A stretch of 64,000 bases of DNA from Microbacterium sp. CH12i (lineage in GTDB: Bacteria; Actinomycetota; Actinomycetes; Actinomycetales; Microbacteriaceae), in the NCBI RefSeq assembly GCF_000685355.1, contig NZ_JHET01000010.1, positions 62,001 through 126,000 of the forward strand. The letters are read 5' to 3'. Numbering within the stretch: position 1 is the stretch's first letter; each line of letters begins with the position of its first letter. Both the position numbers and the translations under genes were made by a program. Below the pieces are notes generated by a model that saw only the letters and a program-made list of their open reading frames with translations, made no database searches and was not told the DNA's origin. This document shows positions 9,875-19,072 of this stretch, piece after piece.

Positions 9875-11404
9875 ATGGAGCTCAGCGACTACATCCGCAT
9901 CCTCCGCAAGAACTGGCTTGTGATCGTGGCAGCGACCCTGATCGGCCTGGCGGCTGCTGCGGGATACTCGCTCACTCGCACGCCAATCTATTCGGCACAG
10001 AGCGTCGTCTTTGTGCAGTCGCAAGCGGGCGGCACTGCGAGCGAACTGCAACAGGGCTCGAGCTTCGCACAGTCACGCATAGTGACATACGTCGGTCTCG
10101 TGCGCGAGCCTGTGGTGATGAACCCGGTGATCACCGAACTCGGTCTAGACGTCTCCGCTGATGTGCTGGCAGAGAGTGTCACGTCCTCAAGTCCACTCAA
10201 CAGCACGCTCATCGAGATCACGGTGGAGGACCCGGATCCAGTCCACGCTGCCGACATCGCGAATGCCCTGGGGGCAAGCCTCGCCGCTGCCGTCGAGCGC
10301 ATCGACACTCCGGCAGGCACGGATGTCAGCCCCATCAAACTCACGCGTGTACGCGACGCCCTCGCCGCTCAGGCGCCTGTGAGCCCTAACGTCCCGCTAA
10401 ACCTCGCGTTGGGTGTGCTCGTCGGGCTTGCGTTGGGCGTGGGGATTGCGGTGTTGCGCAGCGTTCTCGATAATCGGGTGCGGTCGCCGCGCGATGTCGA
10501 GGCTCTGACTGATCGTCCGTTGATCGGTGCGATCCCATTTGATTCCAGGTCGAAAGATCGCCCACTTATCGTGCAGGATGACCCACAAAACCCTCGGTCT
10601 GAAGCATTCCGCGCGCTACGTACCAATCTGCAATTCCTTGAGATGGATGGTGGACACACTTTCGTGATCACATCCAGCATTCCGACGGAGGGAAAGACGA
10701 CGACGACGATCAACCTCGCGATTGCTCTGGCCGACATGGGCAAGCGGGTCGCGCTGATCGATACGGACCTACGCAAGCCGAAAGTGGCTGAGTATCTGGG
10801 CATCGAGGGTGGCATCGGTCTCACCGATGTGATGATCGGGCGCGCCCGGGTGGCAGACGTGCTTTTGCCGTGGGGCAACCGTTCGCTGTTCGTCCTTCCG
10901 GCAGGAAAGATTCCGCCAAACCCGAGTGAGCTGCTGGGCTCTGATCGCATGCATAAATTGCTGGATGCTCTGGCGGAGGAGTTTGACGTCGTTCTGTGCG
11001 ACGCACCGCCTCTTCTTCCCGTCACCGACGCCGCTGTGCTTTCGAGGGCGACTTCGGGGGCAATCATGGTCGTCGCCGTGGGCAAGACGACCACCCATCA
11101 GCTGGAGGGAGCTCTCGAAGCGCTGGAGACGGTCGGCTCGAAGGTCGCCGGCGTCGTACTAACCATGGTGCCCACGAGGGGCGCTGATGCCTACGCGTAT
11201 GGGTACGGTTATGGCGGTTACGGCGACTATCAGACGGCGGCCACCACTACGCCGACGAAGAAGGCGACTGCGAAGAAGAGCCGAGCGGGAGCGAATGCGA
11301 TGAAGTCGCCCACGGACATTGCCCCGCCGTCGGCGGGAGTGCGTCGTTCGGCGGCCGCCTCTGATGACCAGACAGCCTTCGACGATCTGCTCAAGCCTCG
11401 CTGA
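9875..11404 (+). CDS. Polysaccharide chain-length protein / tyrosine autokinase (Wzc-like)
   Basis: This 509-residue protein fuses a Wzz-type membrane domain to a BY-kinase. The N-terminus (YIRILRKNWLVIVAATLIG) is transmembrane helix 1, and a second helix lies at about residues 172-192. The kinase domain has Walker A SIPTEGKTTTT, Walker A' VALIDTDLRKP and Walker B FDVVLCDAPPLLP. A tyrosine cluster, YAYGYGYGGYGDY, precedes a Lys/Ala/Pro-rich tail and is the likely autophosphorylation site. Such proteins set the length and export of capsular polysaccharide with Wzy and Wzx. ATG 9875 is preferred because GAGAGG lies just upstream; ATG 9863 is an alternative. No cognate phosphatase gene is visible nearby. 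Confidence 0.9.
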   Translation: MELSDYIRILRKNWLVIVAATLIGLAAAAGYSLTRTPIYSAQSVVFVQSQAGGTASELQQGSSFAQSRIVTYVGLVREPVVMNPVITELGLDVSADVLAESVTSSSPLNSTLIEITVEDPDPVHAADIANALGASLAAAVERIDTPAGTDVSPIKLTRVRDALAAQAPVSPNVPLNLALGVLVGLALGVGIAVLRSVLDNRVRSPRDVEALTDRPLIGAIPFDSRSKDRPLIVQDDPQNPRSEAFRALRTNLQFLEMDGGHTFVITSSIPTEGKTTTTINLAIALADMGKRVALIDTDLRKPKVAEYLGIEGGIGLTDVMIGRARVADVLLPWGNRSLFVLPAGKIPPNPSELLGSDRMHKLLDALAEEFDVVLCDAPPLLPVTDAAVLSRATSGAIMVVAVGKTTTHQLEGALEALETVGSKVAGVVLTMVPTRGADAYAYGYGYGGYGDYQTAATTTPTKKATAKKSRAGANAMKSPTDIAPPSAGVRRSAAASDDQTAFDDLLKPR

Positions 11405-11413
11405 GGTCGCCGC

Positions 11414-12331
11414 ATGGCACGACGAAAGGCGATGAGCGGCACACCCCGAAAGTGGCTCGTAAGTGGGATCGTTGTCGTACTTGCGATCGGGGCTGTGGCG
11501 CTAACGTTGCTGGCGCTAGATCACGTGAGGTCGACACCTGCAGACGGGGATGTTGCCCCAGTACCGACTTTCGCCCCACCCTCAGCGCCGAGCCCTGAGC
11601 CAATGCCATCCGAGACTCCTCTTCCCGCGCCGTCGTACGACCGCGCTCAAGAACGCTTTATCGCCGTTGGCACCGGAGTGATTTGGCGCGGTATCGCCGG
11701 AGAATGCGGCAGAGTCGCACCACTACTGGAGCGCTCAACTGACGACGGCGAGAACTGGGTCGATGTGACCCCGACCTATCTCGAAATCGGTGAACTCATC
11801 GCGTTGAACTCGTTCGCCGGCACAGAGGCTGAGATCGTGGCTTCCATGGGTGAGGCCTGCCGGGTCCAGGCGTTGCGCACATTCACTCAGGGGCAGTTCT
11901 GGGAGTCTTACCCAGACGTGCTCGCGAGCCTGCGTTACATCAATCCAGTAGATAGTGCCAGCATCGAACGGCCGATCGGCGCAGTCGCCGCGCCCTGTGC
12001 CGATGCCCGCGACCTCCACTCCGCTGGCGCTCAGCTTGCAATCTCCTGCGATGGCGTTACGTACCGACTCAACGACGACTCCTCCTGGTCCGCGCTCCCG
12101 GCGTCCAACGTCGCAGCCCTGGCCATTGCCGACAGTAGTATTGTCGTGGCGCACCTTTCTGACGTTTGTAACGGGCTAGCACTGACGCGCTACGCCGAAG
12201 CGGATGGGACATCTGGAGACGAAGTAGGCTGCGTTTCGATTGCAGATGTAAGCGCACCCGTGACGATCGCTACTTCCGGCGATGGAGTGCTCGTGTGGTC
12301 TGGCGATGAGTGGAAGATTACGTCCCCTTGA
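11414..12331 (+). CDS. Membrane-anchored exported protein with an Asp-box repeat
   Basis: This 305-residue protein has one N-terminal transmembrane helix (about residues 14-35), then a Pro/Ser/Glu-rich spacer (residues 45-75), then an extracytoplasmic domain. Within it, RSTDDGENWVDV matches the Asp-box (BNR) motif SxDxGxxW found in beta-propellers. Several cysteines (in GECGR, GEACR, APCAD, SCDG, DVCN, VGCVS) suggest disulfides. The gene starts nine bases after the kinase stop codon and precedes the initiating transferase, so it probably belongs to polysaccharide assembly at the cell surface. I do not know its specific role. Confidence 0.75.
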   Translation: MARRKAMSGTPRKWLVSGIVVVLAIGAVALTLLALDHVRSTPADGDVAPVPTFAPPSAPSPEPMPSETPLPAPSYDRAQERFIAVGTGVIWRGIAGECGRVAPLLERSTDDGENWVDVTPTYLEIGELIALNSFAGTEAEIVASMGEACRVQALRTFTQGQFWESYPDVLASLRYINPVDSASIERPIGAVAAPCADARDLHSAGAQLAISCDGVTYRLNDDSSWSALPASNVAALAIADSSIVVAHLSDVCNGLALTRYAEADGTSGDEVGCVSIADVSAPVTIATSGDGVLVWSGDEWKITSP

Positions 12332-12410
12332 CTCACGAAACCTGCTAGAAGGAAGTGTCTGGTAATGTCCGCGTCGGGGAGCCGTTTGGGAAAGCCGTGA
12401 AGGAACCACT

Positions 12411-13973
12411 GTGACGTCGACGAAAAGGATCGACGCGACGACGACGTCGCAGCTGCAAGAGGCCACCATTACCTCAGCTGATGGGTCGCGCCCACCTACT
12501 GCGCCTATCCCCTTGCCTGGAGCCACTAAGCACAGTGCCTTCGATTGGCGCAAGCGATACGCCCGGAACCTATGGCTCACCGATCTGCTTGTTCTCATCT
12601 GGGTCGTCTGTGGCACTCAGATTGTCTGGCTGGGTTTCGGCGACGTCCCGCTGTCGACCGACAACTTCTTTGGGCTATCGAACGTGTCGTACTGGCTGTT
12701 TTCCGCCGCGCTGATCATCCTGTGGACATGGTCGCTTGGTCTGATCGATTCGCGCAGTCACCGAGTGATCGGTACGGGCACGACCGAGTACGTACGCGTC
12801 ACCCGCGCCAGCTTCTCTCTTTTCGGCGCCATCGCGATCGTGGCGTTCCTCACCAGAATCGATATCGCCCGCGGCTACCTGCTGATCAGCCTCCCCATCG
12901 GCGTCATCCTTCTCGTATACGTCCGGTGGCTGTGGCGCCAGTGGCTTGTCTCGAACCGACGCGTCGGCACCTACTCCGCTCGTGCCCTTTTTGGTCGGTT
13001 CAGAGACCGCGATCGCCAATATCGCCCGTGAACTTGAGCGCGCCCCGGACGCCGGGTACAAGGTGGTCGGTGCGTGTACTCCGACAGGAAGATCGCAGGC
13101 ACGGTTCCCGGTACGGAGATTCCTGCGATGGGCTCTGTGTCCGCGATCGAACGAGCAATCGTTGCGACCGGCGCGGACACCGTGATTGTCGCAAGCAGTG
13201 GAGATTTGCCGCCTGGCGGGGTGAAGCAGATTTCATGGGCGCTCGAAGCCGGACGCCAGCACCTCGTTTTGGCGCCAAACATCACTGATATTGCGGGACC
13301 TCGCATCCATACCCGCCCGGTTTCCGGCCTTCCTCTGATTCACGTCGAAACGCCGCGGTTCAGTGCAGGGCAACGCTTCTCCAAGCGCCTTACCGACATT
13401 CTGGGCTCGCTGGTGCTGATCGCCCTAGCGTCTCCCGTGCTGCTGGCAGTGACGATCGCTGTGAAGGCAACGAGTCCAGGGCCCCTGCTCTTTAAGCAAG
13501 AGCGCATCGGATTTAAGGGCGAACCGTTCCACATGCTGAAGTTCCGCTCTATGCGTGTGGGCGCTGACAAGGAACTCAAGGCGCTACTCGAAGCCCAAGG
13601 CACGAGCGAACAGCCACTTTTCAAGGTGAAAGACGACCCCCGCATCACGCGGGTGGGCAAGTTTATTCGCAGGTACTCGCTGGACGAGCTCCCTCAGTTT
13701 TTCAACGTGTTCGGCGGATCGATGAGCCTGGTCGGCCCGCGGCCGCAGATCGCTGCAGAAGTCGCGCTGTATACGGACACCGCCCGACGCCGATTGCTTG
13801 CAAGACCGGGAATCACTGGGCTTTGGCAGGTGAGCGGCCGTTCGACCATGAGTTGGGAAGATACGGTCCGTCTCGACCTCTACTACGTGGAGAATTGGTC
13901 GCTACTCGGGGATATTGGAATCCTACTTAAGACTTTCAAGGCGGTACTCATGCCGGGGGAGACTGCGCATTGA
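12411..13973 (+). CDS. Polyprenyl-phosphate sugar-phosphate transferase, initiating enzyme (two compensating indels)
   Basis: This is a 520-residue WbaP/CpsE-type enzyme that loads the first sugar phosphate onto undecaprenyl phosphate. Four N-terminal helices precede a Rossmann-like middle domain. The catalytic C-terminal domain shows a helix (TDILGSLVLIALASPVLL), FKQERIG, MLKFRSM, YSLDELPQFFNV and SLVGPRPQ. The start is GTG 12411 with AAGGAACC upstream. An extra T in the run at 12988-12992 and a missing G near 13088 throw the reading frame off between these points and then restore it. In the intermediate frame the protein reads FLVGSETAIANIARELERAP, as expected for the family. These are probably sequence errors in an intact gene. 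Confidence 0.9.
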
Positions 13974-14097
13974 GGTTCCCACCCGCCAAAGAACCCGACG
14001 CACAGGATCTAAGACCCCAGCCTCAGTTAGTCCACGCGAGCCCACACAACGATGATCTAGATCGATCCCGTTTCAAAAGTCTCAGGAGCCGAACGAC

Positions 14098-15258
14098 ATG
14101 ACCGGACTTCTCGTTCACGAATGGGTGGCAAAGGCGGGAGGGTCGGAGAACGTCGTTGAGCAGTTCGTCAAAAGCTTCCCCACCGCTGACCTCCAAGTGC
14201 TTTGGAACGACGATCCTGGTCGTTTTAGCGCAACAACATACGAGACTTGGATCGCCCGGACCCCACTGCGTCGAAGCAAGATGCTGGCACTCCCGTTCTT
14301 GCCAGCGACGTGGAGAACGCTTCAGGCGCACCAGCAGTATGAATGGCTCCTGACAAGTTCTCATCTCTTTGCACATCACGTTCAACTTCGCGGATTAGAC
14401 CGCGAAGTACCGAAGTTTTCATACGTTCACACTCCCGCCAGATACATCTGGGAGCCAGAGCTTGACCACCGCGGCCGTGGCCCTCTCGTTCGTTTAGCCG
14501 CAGGCATCCTCAAGCCGCTAGATCGAAAGCGAGCCCAAGAGTCATTCCGTATCGCTGCCAATAGTGAGTTCACCCGCAAACGCATTGAACGTGCATGGGG
14601 CCGTGATTCAGATGTCATCTACCCGCCGGTTGATACCGATCGAATTATTGCGGGCGGAGACTGGCGTAATCATCTGACGAGCGATGAACTCGACACGCTC
14701 GAAGCGCTCCCCTCGGAATTCCTCCTTGGAGCATCGCGGTTCGTGTCGTACAAACGACTTGATCTCGTGATCGAGGCTGGTGAGGCAACCAAGCTCCCCG
14801 TCGTGCTCGCCGGACGTGGACCAGATCACGATGCCCTCTTGGCCCGCGCCCAAACTGCAGCAGTCCCAGTGACTTTCGTTATAAGTCCGAGTGACGAAAT
14901 GCTCTATGCGTTGTACCAACGCGCACTCGCACTTGTGTTTCCTGCGATCGAAGACTTCGGCATCATGCCTGTCGAGGCGATGGCGGCTGGGACGCCGGTG
15001 GTTGTCCCAAACGTCGGCGGCGCCCTTGAGAGCGTCACGCTCGCGGAAGGCGGTTCAACAATTGACAATCCATCCACTCAGGGCTGGAGAGAGGCCATCG
15101 AAACGGCGCTATCCATCGATCGTTCGGGCCTCCCCTCTAGAACGTCTCAGTTCTCCACAACTCACTTCCGACAACTCATACAAACATGGGTACTCGGCTC
15201 GCAGCCACGCGGCCCACTTGCCAATGACGATCACAGGCAGGGCAACGCGAATGTCTGA
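14098..15258 (+). CDS. Glycosyltransferase family 4 (GT-B fold)
   Basis: This 386-residue protein has the layout of GT4 enzymes. The N-terminal acceptor domain (MTGLLVHEWVAKAGGSE) contains YVHTPARYIWEPELD, common in mannosyl/rhamnosyl transferases of this group. The C-terminal donor domain includes FLLGASRFVSYKRLDLVIEA and the nucleotide-sugar motif EDFGIMPVEAMAAGTPVV (an E-x7-E pattern). There is no membrane helix. ATG 14098 follows CAGGAG at good spacing. It overlaps the next glycosyltransferase by eight bases, showing coupling. G+C content drops from here on. The sugar transferred cannot be told from sequence. Confidence 0.87.
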   Translation: MTGLLVHEWVAKAGGSENVVEQFVKSFPTADLQVLWNDDPGRFSATTYETWIARTPLRRSKMLALPFLPATWRTLQAHQQYEWLLTSSHLFAHHVQLRGLDREVPKFSYVHTPARYIWEPELDHRGRGPLVRLAAGILKPLDRKRAQESFRIAANSEFTRKRIERAWGRDSDVIYPPVDTDRIIAGGDWRNHLTSDELDTLEALPSEFLLGASRFVSYKRLDLVIEAGEATKLPVVLAGRGPDHDALLARAQTAAVPVTFVISPSDEMLYALYQRALALVFPAIEDFGIMPVEAMAAGTPVVVPNVGGALESVTLAEGGSTIDNPSTQGWREAIETALSIDRSGLPSRTSQFSTTHFRQLIQTWVLGSQPRGPLANDDHRQGNANV

Positions 15259-16360
15259 TACAGAGCGTCACGTTCACTCGCCACGAGTCGTGTTCGTCGA
15301 CCATTCTGGGCTACCGGGCGGCGGTCAACTTGGACTGGCCCGCTATCTTACAAAGACGCGCCTCATCAATGTTCACCTAATCCTTCTAAGCCCTGGAGGC
15401 GCTTTTGACGTTGTTCAAAAGGAGCGCGGATTCCCAGTTGAAGTCTTGAATGATAGAGACGACGACAAATCACTGCTCGCCACGCGATCTAATTTGAAAC
15501 GTCGTTTGACGAGCTTGAGACCTGACATTGTTATCGCTAACAGCAATAAATCCGCGCTGATCTTGGCCACCTTATCAAAGCGCCTGGCCACACGAATATA
15601 CTATATGCGGGACGACCTCAACCCGGCGCGAAAGAGCGCTATTAAGAGGATAGTACTTGGACAATGGATGATGCGTCGATATGACGTCGTAATTTCGAAT
15701 AGTCGTTGGACTGCATCCACCATCCCGGTCAGAAAGATACGAGAAAGCGCACGAATCGCCTACCCCGTTTCAGGAATCCCGAATGCCCAAATCTCCAGCG
15801 GGCGCGCCACGCACCTTCCACTACGGATTCTGTCCTTGAGCAGAATCGCCCGCTGGAAAGGAATACACGTGCTCCTTGAAGCAGCACGAATTCTCGAGCA
15901 CCGCGGGTTGGGTGACAAAATAATCCTGACTATCGCTGGAACAAGTACACACGAGGATCCGGAATATGAAAAGGAGATCTGGGCGATCGCCAAGAATCTC
16001 CGAACGTCGATCACGTTTACTGGCCACGTGGACAATCCCCAAGCCCTACTCGCCACTCATGATCTACTCGTCGCCTGCTCAACATCACCAGAACCTTTTG
16101 GTCAAGTCGTGGTGCAGGGTCTCTCGGAAGGCCTCATTGTGATCGCCTCGAACGAAGGCGGGCCTGTTGAAGTCATCACGAATGGAGTAAACGGCTTCTT
16201 AATCCCTCCCGAAGACAGTGATAGGTTGGCTGACTTGCTAGAGAAGCTGCTGTTGGACACGCTACTGCGTGAGCAAGTCGCCGGCGCTGCAACGCTGTCC
16301 GCTGCGCGATATGCGGACGCCGTAACCGTTCAGGAACTCGACGATATGATTGACCCGTAG
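15251..16360 (+). CDS. Glycosyltransferase family 4
   Basis: This 369-residue GT-B enzyme begins at ATG 15251, overlapping the preceding gene by eight bases. Early motif GLPGGGQLGLARY marks the acceptor domain. The donor domain carries ILSLSRIARWKGIHVLLEA and EPFGQVVVQGLSEG, the E-x7-E sugar-nucleotide site, then ASNEGGPVEVI. It has no signal peptide. Codon use (many ATA, AGA, AAA, third-position A/T) and low G+C differ strongly from housekeeping genes in the window. This fits horizontal acquisition as part of a strain-specific glycan cassette. Confidence 0.87.
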   Translation: MSDTERHVHSPRVVFVDHSGLPGGGQLGLARYLTKTRLINVHLILLSPGGAFDVVQKERGFPVEVLNDRDDDKSLLATRSNLKRRLTSLRPDIVIANSNKSALILATLSKRLATRIYYMRDDLNPARKSAIKRIVLGQWMMRRYDVVISNSRWTASTIPVRKIRESARIAYPVSGIPNAQISSGRATHLPLRILSLSRIARWKGIHVLLEAARILEHRGLGDKIILTIAGTSTHEDPEYEKEIWAIAKNLRTSITFTGHVDNPQALLATHDLLVACSTSPEPFGQVVVQGLSEGLIVIASNEGGPVEVITNGVNGFLIPPEDSDRLADLLEKLLLDTLLREQVAGAATLSAARYADAVTVQELDDMIDP

Positions 16361-16472
16361 TGGCTGGGAAAACGCCATGACAACGCTCATCCAGGACCGC
16401 GTATTCCTCGTGCCCGGTTTGACTAACATCGGAACAAGATAGGCGCGGGCCATCGAGTCCGCAGAGACAAGC

Positions 16473-17807
16473 ATGTCCTCCACGCATCTAAGAACTCTCA
16501 GCACACACCGCAGACCGCGACGTCTCAACTCAATTCCCCGGCGTGACTTCACCTTCGTAGTCGTCTGGTTGTACGCCGCGCTCGTCCCGATTCTTATTCT
16601 CCGCATAAGCAGCGGCGTAGCGATTGGCGCGGTCGATTTCCTTTTCCCCTTCGCACTAATCGTGCTTCTCCGGCAGCTTTCTTCGAAGGTAACCGGCGCA
16701 TCTTTGCTGGCGACGGTGTTCGTCCTTGCCGCATCGATTTCAACGTTTGCTGTGCTCCTCGACCTGATACCAGTGCCACCCGGAGCCAACCCCTCTGACG
16801 TCATTCTAATTCTTAGAGTGTTGGAGATTTATACGCCCTTTTTCGTCGTAATGAGCTGGGAGGGATGGAACCAGACACGCGCCCGACGGGTGACGATCGC
16901 GGCGATTGTGAGCAGCCTTGCCGCTTGCACCATTGGGATCTTGCTTCACCATGCGGGGATACAGATACGTGACACTCAACAGGTGAACTGGTACGGAGAT
17001 GGACTGGGCAGTTCCCTGCGTGCTGGTGGCCTATTGGGCAATAGCGGTGATTTTGGCCATATTGCGGCACTATTAGGAGCTTGCGCACTAACCCTTGGCG
17101 TGCTGTATCGTCTGAGACCAGCACTTATTCTGCTTTCAGTCGCAATCGCTTCTTACGCGACATTCCTAAGCACGTCTCGCGCAGCAATGCTTCATCTTGT
17201 GATCGCGCTAATGTGCATGATCCCTACCCTCCTTCGGGGGAGACGCGCCCTTGCAATCATTGGAGTCGCTGTAACCGGTGTAGTTGCACTCATGTTGTAC
17301 ATATCAGCGAGCGGCATAGACGCTCGTCTGGAAATAAGCTTGCAGCGCTTGGACCTCTTCAACTGGTCAGGCGAATCCAGTTTCTATTCTTCCACCACAC
17401 GAGTCAATACTTGGGATCAAATGATGAGTTTGATCTCCCAGAACCCGTTCTTCGGAATAGGATATGGAATGACTATTCCGCACGTGGGTAGTGCCGGGGA
17501 TAATTCATTCTTGTCTATATTTGTCGAATTGGGTCTAATCGCGGGGATTGCTTTTATCGGCTTCTGGATTGCTAACCTACTGAATGCAGTAAGGACGCCC
17601 TCGGGTCCGGCGCGAGCCGCAGCAATCGCGCTGATTATCTCAGAGTTTGCTCACATGCTTACGGTTGATACTCACAGCATGTGGGCGACGACTCCCGTTT
17701 CCGTACTTCTGATTGGACTGGCCTTGCGAGAATGCCAGAACAATAGAGCGTCAAGCTTAAACCGCCATAAAGCGTTAGATCTCACGCCACGATTGGATCG
17801 TAATTGA
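16473..17807 (+). CDS. O-antigen polymerase/ligase-type membrane protein (Wzy-like)
   Basis: This 444-residue polytopic protein has about ten to twelve hydrophobic segments. The region FLSTSRAAMLHLVIALM followed by a large extracytoplasmic loop, GIGYG, and DNSFLSIFVELGLIAG is the usual arrangement of the O-antigen ligase/polymerase superfamily (Wzy_C). It probably polymerises repeat units outside the membrane, working with the flippase at 19073-20545 and the length regulator at 9875. Its stop overlaps the TTG start of the next gene by 4 bases. Low G+C as for its neighbours. Confidence 0.8.
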   Translation: MSSTHLRTLSTHRRPRRLNSIPRRDFTFVVVWLYAALVPILILRISSGVAIGAVDFLFPFALIVLLRQLSSKVTGASLLATVFVLAASISTFAVLLDLIPVPPGANPSDVILILRVLEIYTPFFVVMSWEGWNQTRARRVTIAAIVSSLAACTIGILLHHAGIQIRDTQQVNWYGDGLGSSLRAGGLLGNSGDFGHIAALLGACALTLGVLYRLRPALILLSVAIASYATFLSTSRAAMLHLVIALMCMIPTLLRGRRALAIIGVAVTGVVALMLYISASGIDARLEISLQRLDLFNWSGESSFYSSTTRVNTWDQMMSLISQNPFFGIGYGMTIPHVGSAGDNSFLSIFVELGLIAGIAFIGFWIANLLNAVRTPSGPARAAAIALIISEFAHMLTVDTHSMWATTPVSVLLIGLALRECQNNRASSLNRHKALDLTPRLDRN

Positions 17808-18844
17808 AGCTCCTTCTCCTTACCAAGGATCTTTCGGACAACTCGACGGGACGCGCCCAAGTGCTGTGGTCACTGGCCCAAAGTCTGGGTTGGGACGCTC
17901 ACGTCGTCGCGCCCAAAGGTGACAAATTGTGGTTCCCCGCGCGTGTACTGAATTCGAAGAGAACTGCGAGGTAGTTGCGAACGACATTGAGTTGGCACGT
18001 ATCGCACGAGACGTGGATCTCGTCATTGCTGTCAAGCCGTTACCCGGGTCATTTGGAAGAGCCATCAAACTTCCCCCTTCTACTCGTGTCCTGCTTGATA
18101 TTGATGATCCAGATATTGAATCAATATTGGGACGCGGGTATCCCTTTAAAGCACTAGCCAAGTCCATATTACGCGCGAATGTATTTTGGCCGACTTTTTT
18201 TCTTATCACGTCGGGTCAAGAATTACCCGGTGATCGTTAGCAACCCCGTTTTACGAGAGCGATTCGGTGGCGAGGTTGTGCCTCACGCTAGGGCAGACAC
18301 GGGTAACGGTGCGCCTCACGAGTCGGCAACGCCACGAGTCGTCTTCGTGGGCACCAACCGGCGACACAAGGGAATTGACGTACTGCGTGCCGCAGTCAGG
18401 ACACTAGCGGACAAGGGGGTAAGCCTAACCGTGACCGATGACCCGCCAAGCGATGCACAGGGTCTTGAAGAGTGGATAGGACAGACGACGCTTGAGCAAG
18501 GACTAAGTCACGTTAAGTCAGGCGACATCGTAGTCATCCCGAGCATGCCTGGGGAAATACACTCGCAAGCCCAGCTTCCTGCAAAACTGATCGATGCCAT
18601 GGTTGCAGGCCGAGCGATCGTTGTGGCGGACTTTGCGCCGCTACGGTGGGCCGTCGGCGAAGCGGGGCTCGTATTTCAACCGGGAAGCCCCGCTTCGCTT
18701 GCTCATTGCCTCAGCCAGCTTTGCGACCCCGCACTTCGCGCACGCCTCGGTGAAGCTGCTCGTGACCGGGCACTGACCCTCTTCACGATCAAGCATGTTC
18801 AGCGGACTTTCGAGATCGCATGCACCGACGCCGTGACGCGCTAG
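17804..18844 (+). CDS. Glycosyltransferase (GT1/GT4-like), with two compensating indels
   Basis: Read through two indels, this is a 346-residue glycosyltransferase. Start TTG 17804 overlaps the preceding stop and gives MKLLLLTKDLSDNSTG. A missing A near 17924 (AAA for AAAA) shifts the frame; continuing in the next frame gives VVPRACTEFEEN and VLLDIDDPDIESI. An extra T in the run at 18195-18201 restores the first frame, giving FFLSRRVKNYPVIVSN. The C-terminal donor domain has VVFVGTNRRHKGIDVL and AKLIDAMVAGRAIVVADFAPL. Each half alone is too short to fold, and the pieces join perfectly, so one intact gene with sequence errors is most likely. Confidence 0.75.
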
Positions 18845-19072
18845 GTCAATACGCATGCCTAGGCCCTAGCATTCTGGGAGATGGGCATGATTCTCGGGCT
18901 CGCCTCTCGGTCTGGATGACGTGAGCCATCGTGCAACGATCAGTCAGAATCGACCGTACCGCTCACGACCGTCGATGTCTCTTGAACATTCGAACTCTTT
19001 TCGAGCTTCTCGGTGTACGCGGGTTCACGTATGTCCGAATCGGATCGATGAAGCGATACCTCGCAACCATCG

